Assembly (NCBI GenBank): GCA_965279315.1
Contig: OZ257145.1
Span: 2,542,001-2,606,000 of the forward strand
Length of the DNA: 64,000 bases
Source of the DNA: JAPWJZ01 sp965279315
Lineage (GTDB): Bacteria > Pseudomonadota > Alphaproteobacteria > Micavibrionales > UBA2020
Direction of reading: 5' to 3'
The translations under genes and the position numbers were made by a program. The notes below the pieces were generated by a model. The model saw only the letters and a list, made by a program, of their open reading frames with translations, was not told the DNA's origin and made no database searches. This document shows, in pieces, positions 1 through 8,060 of the stretch. The stretch's first letter is position 1, and each line of letters opens with the position of its first letter.

Positions 1-1
1 G

Positions 2-352
2 CGCATCCGCTTTGCGGGTCAGGTCACGGGCTGCGAAGGCTATGTCGAAAGCGCCGCTGTCGGCTTGATGGCGGGTCGTTTTGCCGCCGCCGAATATCAT
101 GGCCGCGCCGTGGAAACGCCGCCCGTCACAACCGCGATGGGCGCGCTGCTCAACCACATCACGACAGGCGCCGAGGCTGAGACTTTCCAGCCGATGAACA
201 TCAATTTCGGCCTGTTCCCGCCCATCGATGAAACGGGATTGGTGCAGGAAGGCAAAAAGAAAGTCGACAGCCGCGACCGCAAGCGCGCCTATGCCGTGCG
301 CGCGCTCGCCGACCTTGACGGCTGGCTGAAGGATTACAAGGCAGCAGCCTAA
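2..352 (+). CDS. trmFO: TrmFO, folate-dependent tRNA (uracil-54-C5)-methyltransferase, C-terminal part
   Basis: The gene is cut by the left edge of the window; only about 116 C-terminal residues remain, read in the frame starting at base 2 and ending with TAA at 350-352. TrmFO uses FAD and methylene-tetrahydrofolate to make ribothymidine at position 54 of tRNA. The visible part matches the family's conserved C-terminal block: FAGQVTGCEGYVESAA, then GLMAGRFAA, then PPVTTAMGALLNHIT and the NINFGLFPP segment. It converges on, and shares 4 bases with, the next gene on the minus strand. TrmFO beside an NDUFAF6-like gene is, to my knowledge, a common alphaproteobacterial pairing. Confidence 0.95.
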   Translation, partial: RIRFAGQVTGCEGYVESAAVGLMAGRFAAAEYHGRAVETPPVTTAMGALLNHITTGAEAETFQPMNINFGLFPPIDETGLVQEGKKKVDSRDRKRAYAVRALADLDGWLKDYKAAA

Positions 353-1206
353 GCCGCCCACCACAACCGCAACGCCAGCAACGGCGGCGGTAATTTCAGA
401 GCAGATGACAGCAGGTTATAATCCGCCTTTTCAATCTGGCGCAGGTACATCGCCGCCAGTTTGGCGGGCAACAGGGGCGCGTTGGTTTTCGCGGCATCGA
501 CCACGGCCTTCACCACCGGCTTCAGCTTTTCAAATTCCTTGCCTTCGAACAGCGCATACTGGTTCGTTTCCGCCTTGTGCAACAGGTCTTCTGGCAGGTA
601 GCAGCGGCGTTGTCTGGAATGGACAACAACAGCGCGCAGCAATCCGGCCAGCGCGTATGACGTTGCCGCCGCCTGAATGTCTTCTTCCTTCGCCTGCTTC
701 CCCTCGATCAGCAATGCCAGTTTCAGCAGCGGCGTCGCGGTGAAATCGGCGTAATTCTTCATGCCCTCCAGCGTCGCGGGCAATTTGTCCTCAAGGTCGA
801 ATTCGCGGGCATAGAGCAGGCTGTCGAACAATTCGCGCGGCAGGCTGTATTGACGGATCATGGCGGCCAGCGGCTCCACCACTTCATGTTTCAGCGGCGG
901 CTTGCCGTCATAAATCGCGCCAATCGCATCCCGCCACCATTGCAGGCGGATGAGGCCGAGCCTCGTTTCGGTCACCACCTCGCGCGTCTTGGCGATTTCA
1001 TAGTTGAAGGCGTAGAGCACGAACAATCCGTCGCGCGCGGCGGGTTTTGCCAGCAGCGTTAAAAGGAAACGGTCCGGATCGTGTTTCCGGACCGTTTCCG
1101 CACAATAGGAAAGCTGCGTATTAATGGTGATACGGGCTCCGGAAGGCGAAGAAGGGCTTGCCGGCCTTTTCGTCGCGCGTGCCGGGCTTGTCGGTCGGCA
1201 GCACAA
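349..1206 (-). CDS. Squalene/phytoene synthase family protein, NDUFAF6-like
   Basis: The recognisable domain starts at about INTQLSYCAE and runs to the C-terminus, including FNYEIAKTREVVTE, the RLQWWRDAIGAIYDGKPP block and YAREFDLEDKLP. These resemble bacterial relatives of mitochondrial NDUFAF6, a complex I assembly factor, more than true squalene synthases, whose Asp-rich catalytic motifs are not clearly kept. Start: the only ATG in frame is at 1206, but the first 27 residues are a frame-shifted reading of the end of the upstream gene and do not look like the family. Homology begins where the upstream stop codon overlaps an in-frame ATT (1123-1125), with ATC at 1129-1131 and a GGAG just before it, so a rare start codon is possible. 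Function in respiratory-complex assembly is inferred. Confidence 0.85.
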   Translation of the reverse strand: MCCRPTSPARATKRPASPSSPSGARITINTQLSYCAETVRKHDPDRFLLTLLAKPAARDGLFVLYAFNYEIAKTREVVTETRLGLIRLQWWRDAIGAIYDGKPPLKHEVVEPLAAMIRQYSLPRELFDSLLYAREFDLEDKLPATLEGMKNYADFTATPLLKLALLIEGKQAKEEDIQAAATSYALAGLLRAVVVHSRQRRCYLPEDLLHKAETNQYALFEGKEFEKLKPVVKAVVDAAKTNAPLLPAKLAAMYLRQIEKADYNLLSSALKLPPPLLALRLWWAA

Positions 1207-1822
1207 GTTTCGGGTCGGTCAGGAAGCCGCGATAATAGCCGGTCGGGAACGGGTGGTATTTCGACTGCAGCTCGACAGAGTCGATGATGCTGAGGAACAA
1301 GCCGTTCCAGCGTTCATACACTTCCGATTTCGCCGCGCAGGTGATTTCATAGCGGCTGTCGCCGTACACGCTGCCGATCATGAAGCCGCGCATTTTCGAC
1401 ACGCCATCGCCCGTTTCCTGTTCGAACGCGATCTGCACCGCGGTCGCATCGCCCTTGCCGCCGAGGCTGGCAGGATCGTAATAATCGAGGATGCGTGCAT
1501 TATTGAATTCGCTGATGCGGCCTTCCCAGAAATCGCGGTTCAGGGTCTGGCTGACCGCTTTATCAAGGAGGTATTTGGGATAAATCTGCAGGCGGCCGTC
1601 ATGATGGACCTGCATGCGGCAGGTGGCATGGTCTTCGCCGAGGGGACCCGCGATGCGCAGGCGCGTGTAAGCGTCATCCGGCGTCTGGATACGCCACATA
1701 TCGGGGAAGGACATGGTGTAATCGTTCACAACGTCTTTCCACACGAAAGTGTCGGCCTTGGCCGCAGGCGCAACCGCGGTCAGCGACAGGGCAACGATGG
1801 CGGCGGCGAGTATTTTCTTCAT
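1121..1822 (-). CDS. Hypothetical secreted protein with signal peptide
   Basis: 233 residues. The ATG at 1820-1822 follows a good ribosome site (GAAGGAG, 9 bases upstream) and opens a clear signal peptide: MKKILAAAIVALSLTAV, ending near PAAKADTF. The mature part has no family I recognise; it contains an early VVNDYTMSFPDMWRIQ segment that recalls PsbP/DUF1795-like stress proteins (a beta-rich fold), but that link is weak. The frame stays open much further upstream (to 2752), but that extension lies antisense to murJ and is not real. It ends overlapping the possible start of the NDUFAF6-like gene, so the two are probably co-transcribed. Likely periplasmic. Confidence 0.8.
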   Translation of the reverse strand: MKKILAAAIVALSLTAVAPAAKADTFVWKDVVNDYTMSFPDMWRIQTPDDAYTRLRIAGPLGEDHATCRMQVHHDGRLQIYPKYLLDKAVSQTLNRDFWEGRISEFNNARILDYYDPASLGGKGDATAVQIAFEQETGDGVSKMRGFMIGSVYGDSRYEITCAAKSEVYERWNGLFLSIIDSVELQSKYHPFPTGYYRGFLTDPKLVLPTDKPGTRDEKAGKPFFAFRSPYHH

Positions 1823-1960
1823 ACCTTGAAACTCCTTCAATCTCGACCTTGATTGTGGCCTGTTTTTGGATTCTTGGGAATAGACTAAAAGGCTGTTTTC
1901 GGTCATGTTTTTCTGTATCATGCCCCCTAAGCACATAATAAGACCGGCAACGCGCACCTT

Positions 1961-3526
1961 ATGAAAAAAACCGAGAACATCGCCACTGCCGCCATGATCC
2001 TGGCGGTCAGCATCCTGGCCTCCCGCCTGTTGGGCTATGTGCGCGAAATGCTGCTGGCCTACAAGTTCGGCGCGAGCGGCACGACCGATGCCTTTTATGC
2101 TGCGTTCCAGATCCCCGATATCCTGAACAACATGCTGGCGGGTGGCGAGCTTTCCATCGCCTTCATACCCCTCTATCACCGCATCATGGCCAAGAACGGC
2201 GAAGCGGCGGCGCAGAAATTGATGGCGACGCTGCTGGGCAATATGGGCGCGCTGGTCGTGCTGATGACGGGGCTGCTCTGGTACTACGCCGACCCGCTGA
2301 TCCGTTTCCAGTTCCCGAATTTCGACGAACCGACGACACAGGCCACCATCGCGCTGACCCGTATCGTTCTGCCCGCCCAAATCTTTTTCATCATCGGCGG
2401 CATCATTCAGGCCGTATTGCTGGCGCATAAACATTTCTACGCTGCCGCCCTCGCGCCGCTGGTTTATAACCTCTGCACCATACTTGGCGGCGTGTTGCTG
2501 TATGACACTTACGGGATTGCGGGTTTTTCGATTGGCACGCTGGTCGGTGCGGTGCTGGGGCCGTTCCTGATGCCGGTGCTGTTCAGTTACAAGCATATCC
2601 CGCTGAAAATCCGCATCGCACCCGCCGATAAAAACTTCCTGATTTACCTCGCCATCGCTGCACCCCTGATGTTCGGCACGACGCTGCTGACGCTGGATGA
2701 ATGGTATGGCCGCTGGTTCGGCGCGCTGCTGGCGACCGGCACGGTGGCGCATATTTCCTACGCCCGCCGCCTGATGCAGGTGCCGATTGCGGTGATCGGC
2801 CAGGCAATTGGCGCGGCCGCCCTGCCCACTTTGTCTAAACTATGGGCGGAGGGTAAAACGGTTGAATTGAACAAAACGCTGCTTGGCACGCTGAAAACCG
2901 GTATCGCCCTGTCGGTGCTGGCGGGTGCGGGTTTCTTCGCGCTGGCTCAGCCCATCGTTGCGCTTGTCTATGAACACGGCAAGTTTACATCGACCGATAC
3001 CATTATCGTCGCAGGCCTGACCGCCCTGCTCGCCTTCGCGATTCCGGGCTGGATTGTGCAGCAGATCATTTCCCGCGCTTTCTACGCGCGCGGCGACACC
3101 ATCCGCCCGATGATTTTCGGCAGCGTGCTGTCGGTCGCCGCCATTCCGCTTTATTTATATCTCTCGAAAAATTATTCGGTCGATGGCATCGCCATGGCGG
3201 GCGTAACGGCGATGACGGTGAATGCGGTCGCGACGTTGCTCTATGCGCGGAAGTTGCATGCCGCGCCGCCCTTCCTGCCGCTGCTCGATGCCTTCGGGCG
3301 CAGCATGGCGATTGCGGTGCCGTCGGTCGGCGCGGCGCTCGCGGCCATCTGGTTGCGCACGACATACCTGCCCCTCGATCTGGCACAGAAATGGGTGTCG
3401 TTCGCCGATATCGCACTCGGGGGCGCGGCCTTTGGCATCATCGCGCTTCCCGCTGTACTGCTGTTCGGCGAACAGGGGCTTAAGTCATTCATTATAAAGC
3501 TGATTTCCAAGGTAATTAGGCGTTGA
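1961..3526 (+). CDS. murJ: MurJ lipid II flippase
   Basis: 521 residues, the usual length for MurJ/MviN, with a continuous series of hydrophobic helices consistent with 14 membrane segments. MurJ flips lipid II across the inner membrane for peptidoglycan synthesis. The N-terminus carries the family signature: SRLLGYVREMLLAYKFG, then TDAFYAAFQIPDILNN and the FIPLYHR segment. The C-terminal half has the conserved ISRAFYARGDTIRPM stretch. It is read divergently from the secreted protein, with 138 bases between them for both promoters. In many alphaproteobacteria murJ sits with mutS and glnD; here those genes lie 6.5-15 kb downstream, separated by other genes. Confidence 0.97.
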   Translation: MKKTENIATAAMILAVSILASRLLGYVREMLLAYKFGASGTTDAFYAAFQIPDILNNMLAGGELSIAFIPLYHRIMAKNGEAAAQKLMATLLGNMGALVVLMTGLLWYYADPLIRFQFPNFDEPTTQATIALTRIVLPAQIFFIIGGIIQAVLLAHKHFYAAALAPLVYNLCTILGGVLLYDTYGIAGFSIGTLVGAVLGPFLMPVLFSYKHIPLKIRIAPADKNFLIYLAIAAPLMFGTTLLTLDEWYGRWFGALLATGTVAHISYARRLMQVPIAVIGQAIGAAALPTLSKLWAEGKTVELNKTLLGTLKTGIALSVLAGAGFFALAQPIVALVYEHGKFTSTDTIIVAGLTALLAFAIPGWIVQQIISRAFYARGDTIRPMIFGSVLSVAAIPLYLYLSKNYSVDGIAMAGVTAMTVNAVATLLYARKLHAAPPFLPLLDAFGRSMAIAVPSVGAALAAIWLRTTYLPLDLAQKWVSFADIALGGAAFGIIALPAVLLFGEQGLKSFIIKLISKVIRR

Positions 3527-3557
3527 CCATAGGCCGCCCGCTGCCTATCCTGCCCCC

Positions 3558-4298
3558 ATGACCGAAGACATCTTTTTCTTCATCGCCGCAGGTTTTATCG
3601 CACAGCTGATCGACGGATCGCTGGGCATGGCCTATGGCGTCACGGCTTCGAGCATATTGTTGGGCATGGGGTTGCCACCTGCGGTCGTCAGTTCCACCGT
3701 CCATGCCGCCGAATGTTTTTCGACCGGCGCATCGGCGGCATCGCACCATATTTTCGGCAACGTGCATAAAAAACTCTTCAAGCAACTGGTCGTGCCGGGC
3801 GTGGCGGGCGCGGTTGTCGGCGCGTATCTGCTGACGCAACTCGATGGCGATATCATCAAGCCCTATATCGCCGGCTACCTGCTGCTAATGGGTATCGTGA
3901 TTATTTTCAAGGCTTTCAAGAAAATCCCGCAAAAGGATGTGAACAAGCACATCACACCGCTCGGCTTTTTCGGCGCGCTGATCGATACCATCGGCGGCGG
4001 CGGCTGGGGCCCCATCGTGGCGTCCAACCTCGTCGCGCGCGGGCAGGATGTGCGCAACACGGTCGGCAGCGTGAATGCCGCCGAATTTTTCGTGACACTC
4101 GCAGCGTCGCTCACCTTTTTGTTCACCATCGGCTTTTCGCATCCGGAAGTCATCGTCGGTCTTGCCATCGGCGGCGTGCTGGCCGCGCCCATCGCGGCGT
4201 ATCTGACGAAGCGCATTCCGGTGAAACCGTTCATGATCGCTGTCGGCCTGCTCGTCATCGGCCTCAGCATCCGCACCATGTGGAAAGTTTGGGGTTGA
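3558..4298 (+). CDS. TSUP (TauE/SafE) family membrane transporter
   Basis: 246 residues, nearly all hydrophobic, with 7-8 probable membrane helices. The N-terminal repeat shows the family motif DGSLGMAYGVTASSILL and a TVHAAECFSTGASAASHH segment; the second half repeats the pattern in GALIDTIGGGGWGP and VGSVNAAEFFVT. The internal duplication is typical of TauE/SafE (TSUP) permeases, which export sulfite, sulfonates or related organic anions. The substrate cannot be read from sequence. It lies 31 bases after murJ and its stop codon is 2 bases before ubiE, so it probably shares a transcript with ubiE. Confidence 0.9.
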   Translation: MTEDIFFFIAAGFIAQLIDGSLGMAYGVTASSILLGMGLPPAVVSSTVHAAECFSTGASAASHHIFGNVHKKLFKQLVVPGVAGAVVGAYLLTQLDGDIIKPYIAGYLLLMGIVIIFKAFKKIPQKDVNKHITPLGFFGALIDTIGGGGWGPIVASNLVARGQDVRNTVGSVNAAEFFVTLAASLTFLFTIGFSHPEVIVGLAIGGVLAAPIAAYLTKRIPVKPFMIAVGLLVIGLSIRTMWKVWG

Positions 4299-4300
4299 CC

Positions 4301-5050
4301 ATGCAGAACAAGGAAAAAGACTGGTTCGGGTACAAAAAGGTCAATCCGTCCGACAAAACCAAACTGGTAGAGAGCGTGTTCGACAACGTGGCAAGCCGCT
4401 ATGACCTGATGAATGATTTGATGTCGGGCGGGATCCACCGCCTCTGGAAAAACCGTTTCGTGCAGATGATGCACCCGCGCGCGAACCGTAAACTTCTGGA
4501 TGTTGCGGGCGGCACAGGCGATATCGCCTTCCGCTACCGCAAGGCGGCGGGCGATTCCGCGAAAATCACCGTCTGCGATATCAACAAGGAAATGCTGAAG
4601 GTCGGCCGCGACCGCGCCATCGATCGCGGATATTTAAAGGGCTTCGACTGGGTCGAAGGCAATGCGGAATCCCTGCCCTTCGATGACCGCGAATTCCACC
4701 TCTATTCCATCGCCTTCGGCCTGCGCAACGTGACGCATATCGACAACGCGCTGGCCGATGCCTACCGCGTATTGAAACCGGGCGGGCAGTTCTTCTGCCT
4801 CGAATTCAGCCACCTGAAAAACGCGGCCCTGCAAAAGATGTATGACGCATATTCCTTCCGCATCATCCCCAAGATCGGCGAAGTCGTCGCCAAAGACCGC
4901 GCCAGCTACCAATACCTCGTCGAAAGCATCCGCCAATTCCCCAAACAGGCCGAACTCTCAGGCCGTCTGGAAACGGCAGGGTTTGAGAACGTGAAGGTCA
5001 TCAACCTGTCAGGCGGGATTGCGGCGATACATATCGGGAATAAACTGTAG
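4301..5050 (+). CDS. ubiE: UbiE demethylmenaquinone / 2-methoxy-6-polyprenyl-1,4-benzoquinol methylase
   Basis: 249 residues. This SAM-dependent C-methyltransferase acts in ubiquinone (and menaquinone) synthesis. The order of motifs is that of UbiE: VFDNVASRYDLMNDLMSGG and HRLWK near the N-terminus, the SAM-binding LDVAGGTGDIAFR, GNAESLPFDDREF, the family signature SIAFGLRNVTHIDNAL, and VLKPGGQFFCLEFS. The frame opens 21 bases earlier with a TTG or similar codon inside the preceding gene, but the ATG at 4301 gives the family's normal N-terminus (MQNKEKDWFGYKKV). It ends converging directly on the ferritin-like gene. Confidence 0.97.
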   Translation: MQNKEKDWFGYKKVNPSDKTKLVESVFDNVASRYDLMNDLMSGGIHRLWKNRFVQMMHPRANRKLLDVAGGTGDIAFRYRKAAGDSAKITVCDINKEMLKVGRDRAIDRGYLKGFDWVEGNAESLPFDDREFHLYSIAFGLRNVTHIDNALADAYRVLKPGGQFFCLEFSHLKNAALQKMYDAYSFRIIPKIGEVVAKDRASYQYLVESIRQFPKQAELSGRLETAGFENVKVINLSGGIAAIHIGNKL

Positions 5051-6151
5051 TCAGGCCGCTTGCGCTGCGTAGATTTTTTCCAACGATACACGCGCGTTTC
5101 TGAGAATATCCCCCATCCCATCGCTATCTTGCACCTCGGCACGGTCAAGAATTTTTACAAGCTGCCCATACAACCGCGCCCGCAACGCAGGCTGCTGCAT
5201 CTCACGGAAACACCATTCCAGAATTTTCCATGCCAGTTCCACATGGCTGTCTTCCTCGATAACGGTTCGCTGGATTTCCTGCCGGATGGCTTCATCCGGT
5301 TCCTCATCCACCATGGTGCGTAACCCCTGCGCCGAACGCGCTTCGAACAGGCAGCCGTCCGTAAACGTCTCGACTGCCATTTTGTGGACGCGATTAAGAT
5401 GCCCTGCATCGCCCAGCAAGCCACGTTTAGCGGCAGGGCCTTGTGGCGATAGGTTATCATTTCGTGCAGCGTCGAGCGTGAAGGCAAGCTGCGCATGATT
5501 GATTTCATCAATTGCTGCCTGATGCGCGAGCTTTAACAAGTCAGGTGGGCTACCCATGTTGGCGAGTTTCAGGCTTAGATCCGCGAATGCTGAAATCGAG
5601 CTATGCTCCCCTCTGCCGTTTTCAATCCAGTCGTGACGAGGTGATGCAAACTTTTTACTAAGCAACCATTCCTTTGAATTGTTGGTTTCGCTCAATTGTA
5701 TTTTTCCATTTTTTCTAAGCGGGCGTCCAATGACGAAACACCTGACACAAGGAACGTAACTGTAAGCAAATGACACCATATGTTCGGCAAGACACCATCC
5801 GTTTACCACGGCTACTGTGAACCCAGCCAACAGCGCAGATTGTTTTGCATTAGACCGGAAATTTCCAGTTTTTTTAAGGTAACCGAATAATGCGATTAGA
5901 AAAAGTGAACTTGATAAAACAATATTAAACAAACCAAAGAAGCCAAAATAATTGAGTTCGTCATACAAGTTATAGTATTTATATTTCTGGATAAGCTTTC
6001 CAAATACAAAAATAACTGAGGATGGTATCAGCGAAATAAAAGCCCAACGAAGTGTATTAACAGGGTTAGAAAACAACTTTTTAAAAAAACCAACCAGAAG
6101 CATAACCACTTCACCTACCATACGTGTAATCGTTTCAAAGAAAATACGCAT
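5051..6151 (-). CDS. Membrane protein fused to a ferritin-like di-iron domain
   Basis: 366 residues in two parts. Residues 1-130 are hydrophobic with about 3-4 membrane helices (near 33-53, 69-92, 105-130). Residues 140-320 form a ferritin-like four-helix domain: E182 in GEHSSISAFA, E216 and H219 in DEINHAQ, E270 in GCLFEA, and E299/E300 with H303 in EEDSHVELAW. These fit two EXXH carboxylate iron-ligand sets. The GRPL and EHxS patterns recall a ferritin-like family common in myxobacteria. The first half of the gene (about 5650-6150) is visibly AT-rich compared with the rest of the window, hinting at transfer or a recent domain join. It starts 2 bases after the upstream small secreted protein, so the two form an operon. 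Oxidase, iron-handling or lipid-modifying roles are all possible. Confidence 0.85.
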   Translation of the reverse strand: MRIFFETITRMVGEVVMLLVGFFKKLFSNPVNTLRWAFISLIPSSVIFVFGKLIQKYKYYNLYDELNYFGFFGLFNIVLSSSLFLIALFGYLKKTGNFRSNAKQSALLAGFTVAVVNGWCLAEHMVSFAYSYVPCVRCFVIGRPLRKNGKIQLSETNNSKEWLLSKKFASPRHDWIENGRGEHSSISAFADLSLKLANMGSPPDLLKLAHQAAIDEINHAQLAFTLDAARNDNLSPQGPAAKRGLLGDAGHLNRVHKMAVETFTDGCLFEARSAQGLRTMVDEEPDEAIRQEIQRTVIEEDSHVELAWKILEWCFREMQQPALRARLYGQLVKILDRAEVQDSDGMGDILRNARVSLEKIYAAQAA

Positions 6152-6153
6152 AG

Positions 6154-6540
6154 TTAATTCCCCTCGCTATCCAACCTCTCCACCACCGCCGCAATCTCCG
6201 CCTCCATATCCTTCTCTTCAATCTTGCGGGATGCGCCAAGGGGTGAATCACCCGCGTAGAGCCACACATCGCCGGTTTCGAATTTCAGCTCGCCGCAGGT
6301 GCCGTAGCCTTGGTGCGCGAGGCGGAGGGTTTCGCCGGCGGCGGGGGCACCCTTGCCGGATTTGGCGATGCGGAAGATGACGTAGTCGTCGCCCGCTTCC
6401 TCGACCCCGCCGATGAACAGCACATCGCTGGCTTCCGCCTTTTGCTTGAACGACAGCTGATTCACGGCGGGCGAACAGGCGGCGGCGGGCGTTGAAACGG
6501 CGATCAGGGCGGCGGCCATCAGGCCAAGGAACAGGCGCAT
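6154..6540 (-). CDS. Small secreted protein of unknown function
   Basis: 128 residues with a signal peptide (MRLFLGLMAAALIAVSTPAAA) cleaved just before Cys-22, in the context AAACSPAV. The Cys could be a lipoprotein lipid site, although the lipobox is poor, or could pair with the second Cys in GYGTCGELKF. A cysteine right at the mature N-terminus, followed by an OB-like beta pattern (VLFIGGVEE, YVIFRIAKSGKG, GDVWLYAG), resembles NTR/TIMP-like domains; that is a suggestion only. It is the first gene of a two-gene unit with the ferritin-like membrane protein, so it probably works with it in the periplasm. Ribosome site AAGGATG lies upstream of the ATG. Confidence 0.75.
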   Translation of the reverse strand: MRLFLGLMAAALIAVSTPAAACSPAVNQLSFKQKAEASDVLFIGGVEEAGDDYVIFRIAKSGKGAPAAGETLRLAHQGYGTCGELKFETGDVWLYAGDSPLGASRKIEEKDMEAEIAAVVERLDSEGN

Positions 6541-6551
6541 CGGAATTCATC

Positions 6552-6567
6552 CTTATAAACTTATAAA
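6552..6567. repeat. Perfect tandem direct repeat, 2 x 8 bases
   Basis: CTTATAAA occurs twice without a gap between the divergent start regions of the small secreted protein and dut. An AT-rich spot in a GC-rich genome; it could be a regulator site or simply promoter-associated. Confidence 0.6.
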
Positions 6568-6591
6568 ATTCATGCGGCACAGCCTGCCGCC

Positions 6592-6621
6592 TTGTCATTC
6601 TGCCACGAGGTAGGCTAAATA
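6592..6621 (+). promoter_or_regulatory. Probable sigma-70 promoter for dut-cysK
   Basis: TTGTCA (6592-6597) and TAAATA (6616-6621) are separated by 18 bases, ending 33 bases before the dut start. Assigned by eye from consensus only. Confidence 0.55.
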
Positions 6622-6654
6622 CATATATTCTAAACCGCGCCCTTGGAGAATATT

Positions 6655-7125
6655 ATGTCTAAAACCGTCGCCGTTTCCATCACGCAGCTGCCGAACGCCA
6701 AGGGGCTGAACCTGCCCCATTATGCGACCGAATTATCGGCGGGCGTCGATCTGGAGGCCGCGGTGGATGCACCCGTGACGCTGAAGCCCGGCGAACGGCA
6801 ACTCATCCCGACCGGTCTTGCCATCGCCCTGCCCGAAGGATACGAGGCGCAGGTGCGCCCCCGCTCCGGCCTTGCGTTCAAGAACGGCGTGACGGTCCTG
6901 AATTCCCCTGGCACCATCGATGCCGATTATCGCGGCGAAGTGAAAGTCATCCTGGCGAACCTCGGCACCGAACCCTTCACGGTGGAGCGCGGCATGCGCG
7001 TCGCGCAGATGGTCGTGGCGCAATATACGCGCGTCAGTTTCACCCTTGTCGAGCAGCTGGATGAAACGGCGCGCGGCGCAGGCGGCTTTGGTTCCACCGG
7101 CACAGCGGCGAAAAAAGCATCATGA
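6655..7125 (+). CDS. dut: dUTP diphosphatase (dUTPase)
   Basis: 156 residues. It hydrolyses dUTP to dUMP and pyrophosphate, keeping uracil out of DNA and feeding thymidylate synthesis. The five trimeric dUTPase motifs are in order: motif 1 SAGVDLEAA, motif 2 RPRSGLAFKNGV, motif 3 SPGTIDADYRGEVKV (with the catalytic Asp), motif 4 RVAQMVV, and the Gly-rich arm GAGGFGSTG at the C-terminus. The ATG at 6655 is preferred over the TTG at 6643 because GGAG at 6645-6648 gives 6-base spacing. Its last codon overlaps the cysK start (ATGA), so the two are translationally coupled. Confidence 0.97.
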   Translation: MSKTVAVSITQLPNAKGLNLPHYATELSAGVDLEAAVDAPVTLKPGERQLIPTGLAIALPEGYEAQVRPRSGLAFKNGVTVLNSPGTIDADYRGEVKVILANLGTEPFTVERGMRVAQMVVAQYTRVSFTLVEQLDETARGAGGFGSTGTAAKKAS

Positions 7126-8060
7126 ACATCCACGATCATATCTGGCAGACGATCGGCAACACGCCACTCGTCCGCATCCCCAAGCTGACCGCCGAGCACG
7201 GCATCAAGGCCGATATCGTGCTGAAGCTGGAATTCTTCAACCCGCTGTCGAGCGTGAAGGACCGTCTTGCGATTTCGCTGATCGAGGCTGGCGAAGCATC
7301 GGGCAAGATCAATAAAGACACCGTGATTATCGAGCCGACATCGGGCAATACAGGCATCGGCCTCGCCTTCATCTGCGCGGCGAAGGGCTACCGCCTGATC
7401 CTGACCATGCCCGAAAGCATGTCGTTCGAACGGCGCAAGATGCTGCGCCTGTTCGGCGCGGAGCTTGACCTCACCCCTGCCGACAAGGGCATGAGCGGCG
7501 CGATTGCCCGCGCGACCGAACTGGCGAAAACGCACAAAAACAGTTTCATCCCCCAACAATTCGACAACCCCGCCAACCCCGATATCCACCGCCGCACCAC
7601 CGCCGAAGAAATCTGGCGCGACACGGATGGCAAGGCGGATGTCCTGATCTCCGGCGTCGGCACCGGCGGTACGCTCACGGGCGTATCGCAGGCGTTGAAG
7701 GCGAAAAAACCGTCTTTCCGCACCGTCGCGGTCGAACCGACAGACAGCGCGGTATTGTCCGGCAAACCGTCCGGATCGCACAAGATTCAGGGCATCGGCG
7801 CGGGCTTTGTGCCGGGCGTGCTGGATGTGAAACTGATTGATGAAATCATTACCGTTTCCAACGACGACGCTTATTCAATGATGCGCCATGTGGCAAAAAC
7901 CGAAGGCATTCCCGTTGGCGTGTCATCCGGCGCCGCCATCACCGCCGCGCTTGCCGTCGGCAAACGTCCCGAAATGGCGGGCAAGATGATCGTCGCGATC
8001 ATCCCCAGCATGGCGGAGCGTTACCTCTCCCTTCCCCCGTTCAAGGACCTTGAAGGATGA
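7122..8060 (+). CDS. cysK: Cysteine synthase (O-acetylserine sulfhydrylase)
   Basis: 312 residues. This PLP enzyme joins O-acetylserine and sulfide to give cysteine. The N-terminus has IGNTPLVRI, the PLP lysine is K46 in SSVKDR, the substrate loop is TSGNTG, the phosphate-binding loop is GVGTGGT, and the C-terminal GVSSGAA contains the serine that contacts the pyridine nitrogen. CysK and CysM types are hard to separate by eye; the TSGNTGIGLAF and ERRKMLRLFGAEL segments fit CysK. It overlaps dut by 4 bases (ATGA) and in turn overlaps the AHSA1-like gene by 4 bases, forming a three-gene operon. Confidence 0.95.
   Translation: MNIHDHIWQTIGNTPLVRIPKLTAEHGIKADIVLKLEFFNPLSSVKDRLAISLIEAGEASGKINKDTVIIEPTSGNTGIGLAFICAAKGYRLILTMPESMSFERRKMLRLFGAELDLTPADKGMSGAIARATELAKTHKNSFIPQQFDNPANPDIHRRTTAEEIWRDTDGKADVLISGVGTGGTLTGVSQALKAKKPSFRTVAVEPTDSAVLSGKPSGSHKIQGIGAGFVPGVLDVKLIDEIITVSNDDAYSMMRHVAKTEGIPVGVSSGAAITAALAVGKRPEMAGKMIVAIIPSMAERYLSLPPFKDLEG

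Noticed and set aside
1823..2752. N-terminal extension of the secreted protein to 2752
   Set aside because: It runs antisense through murJ, and the ATG at 1822 has both a ribosome site and a signal peptide directly after it.
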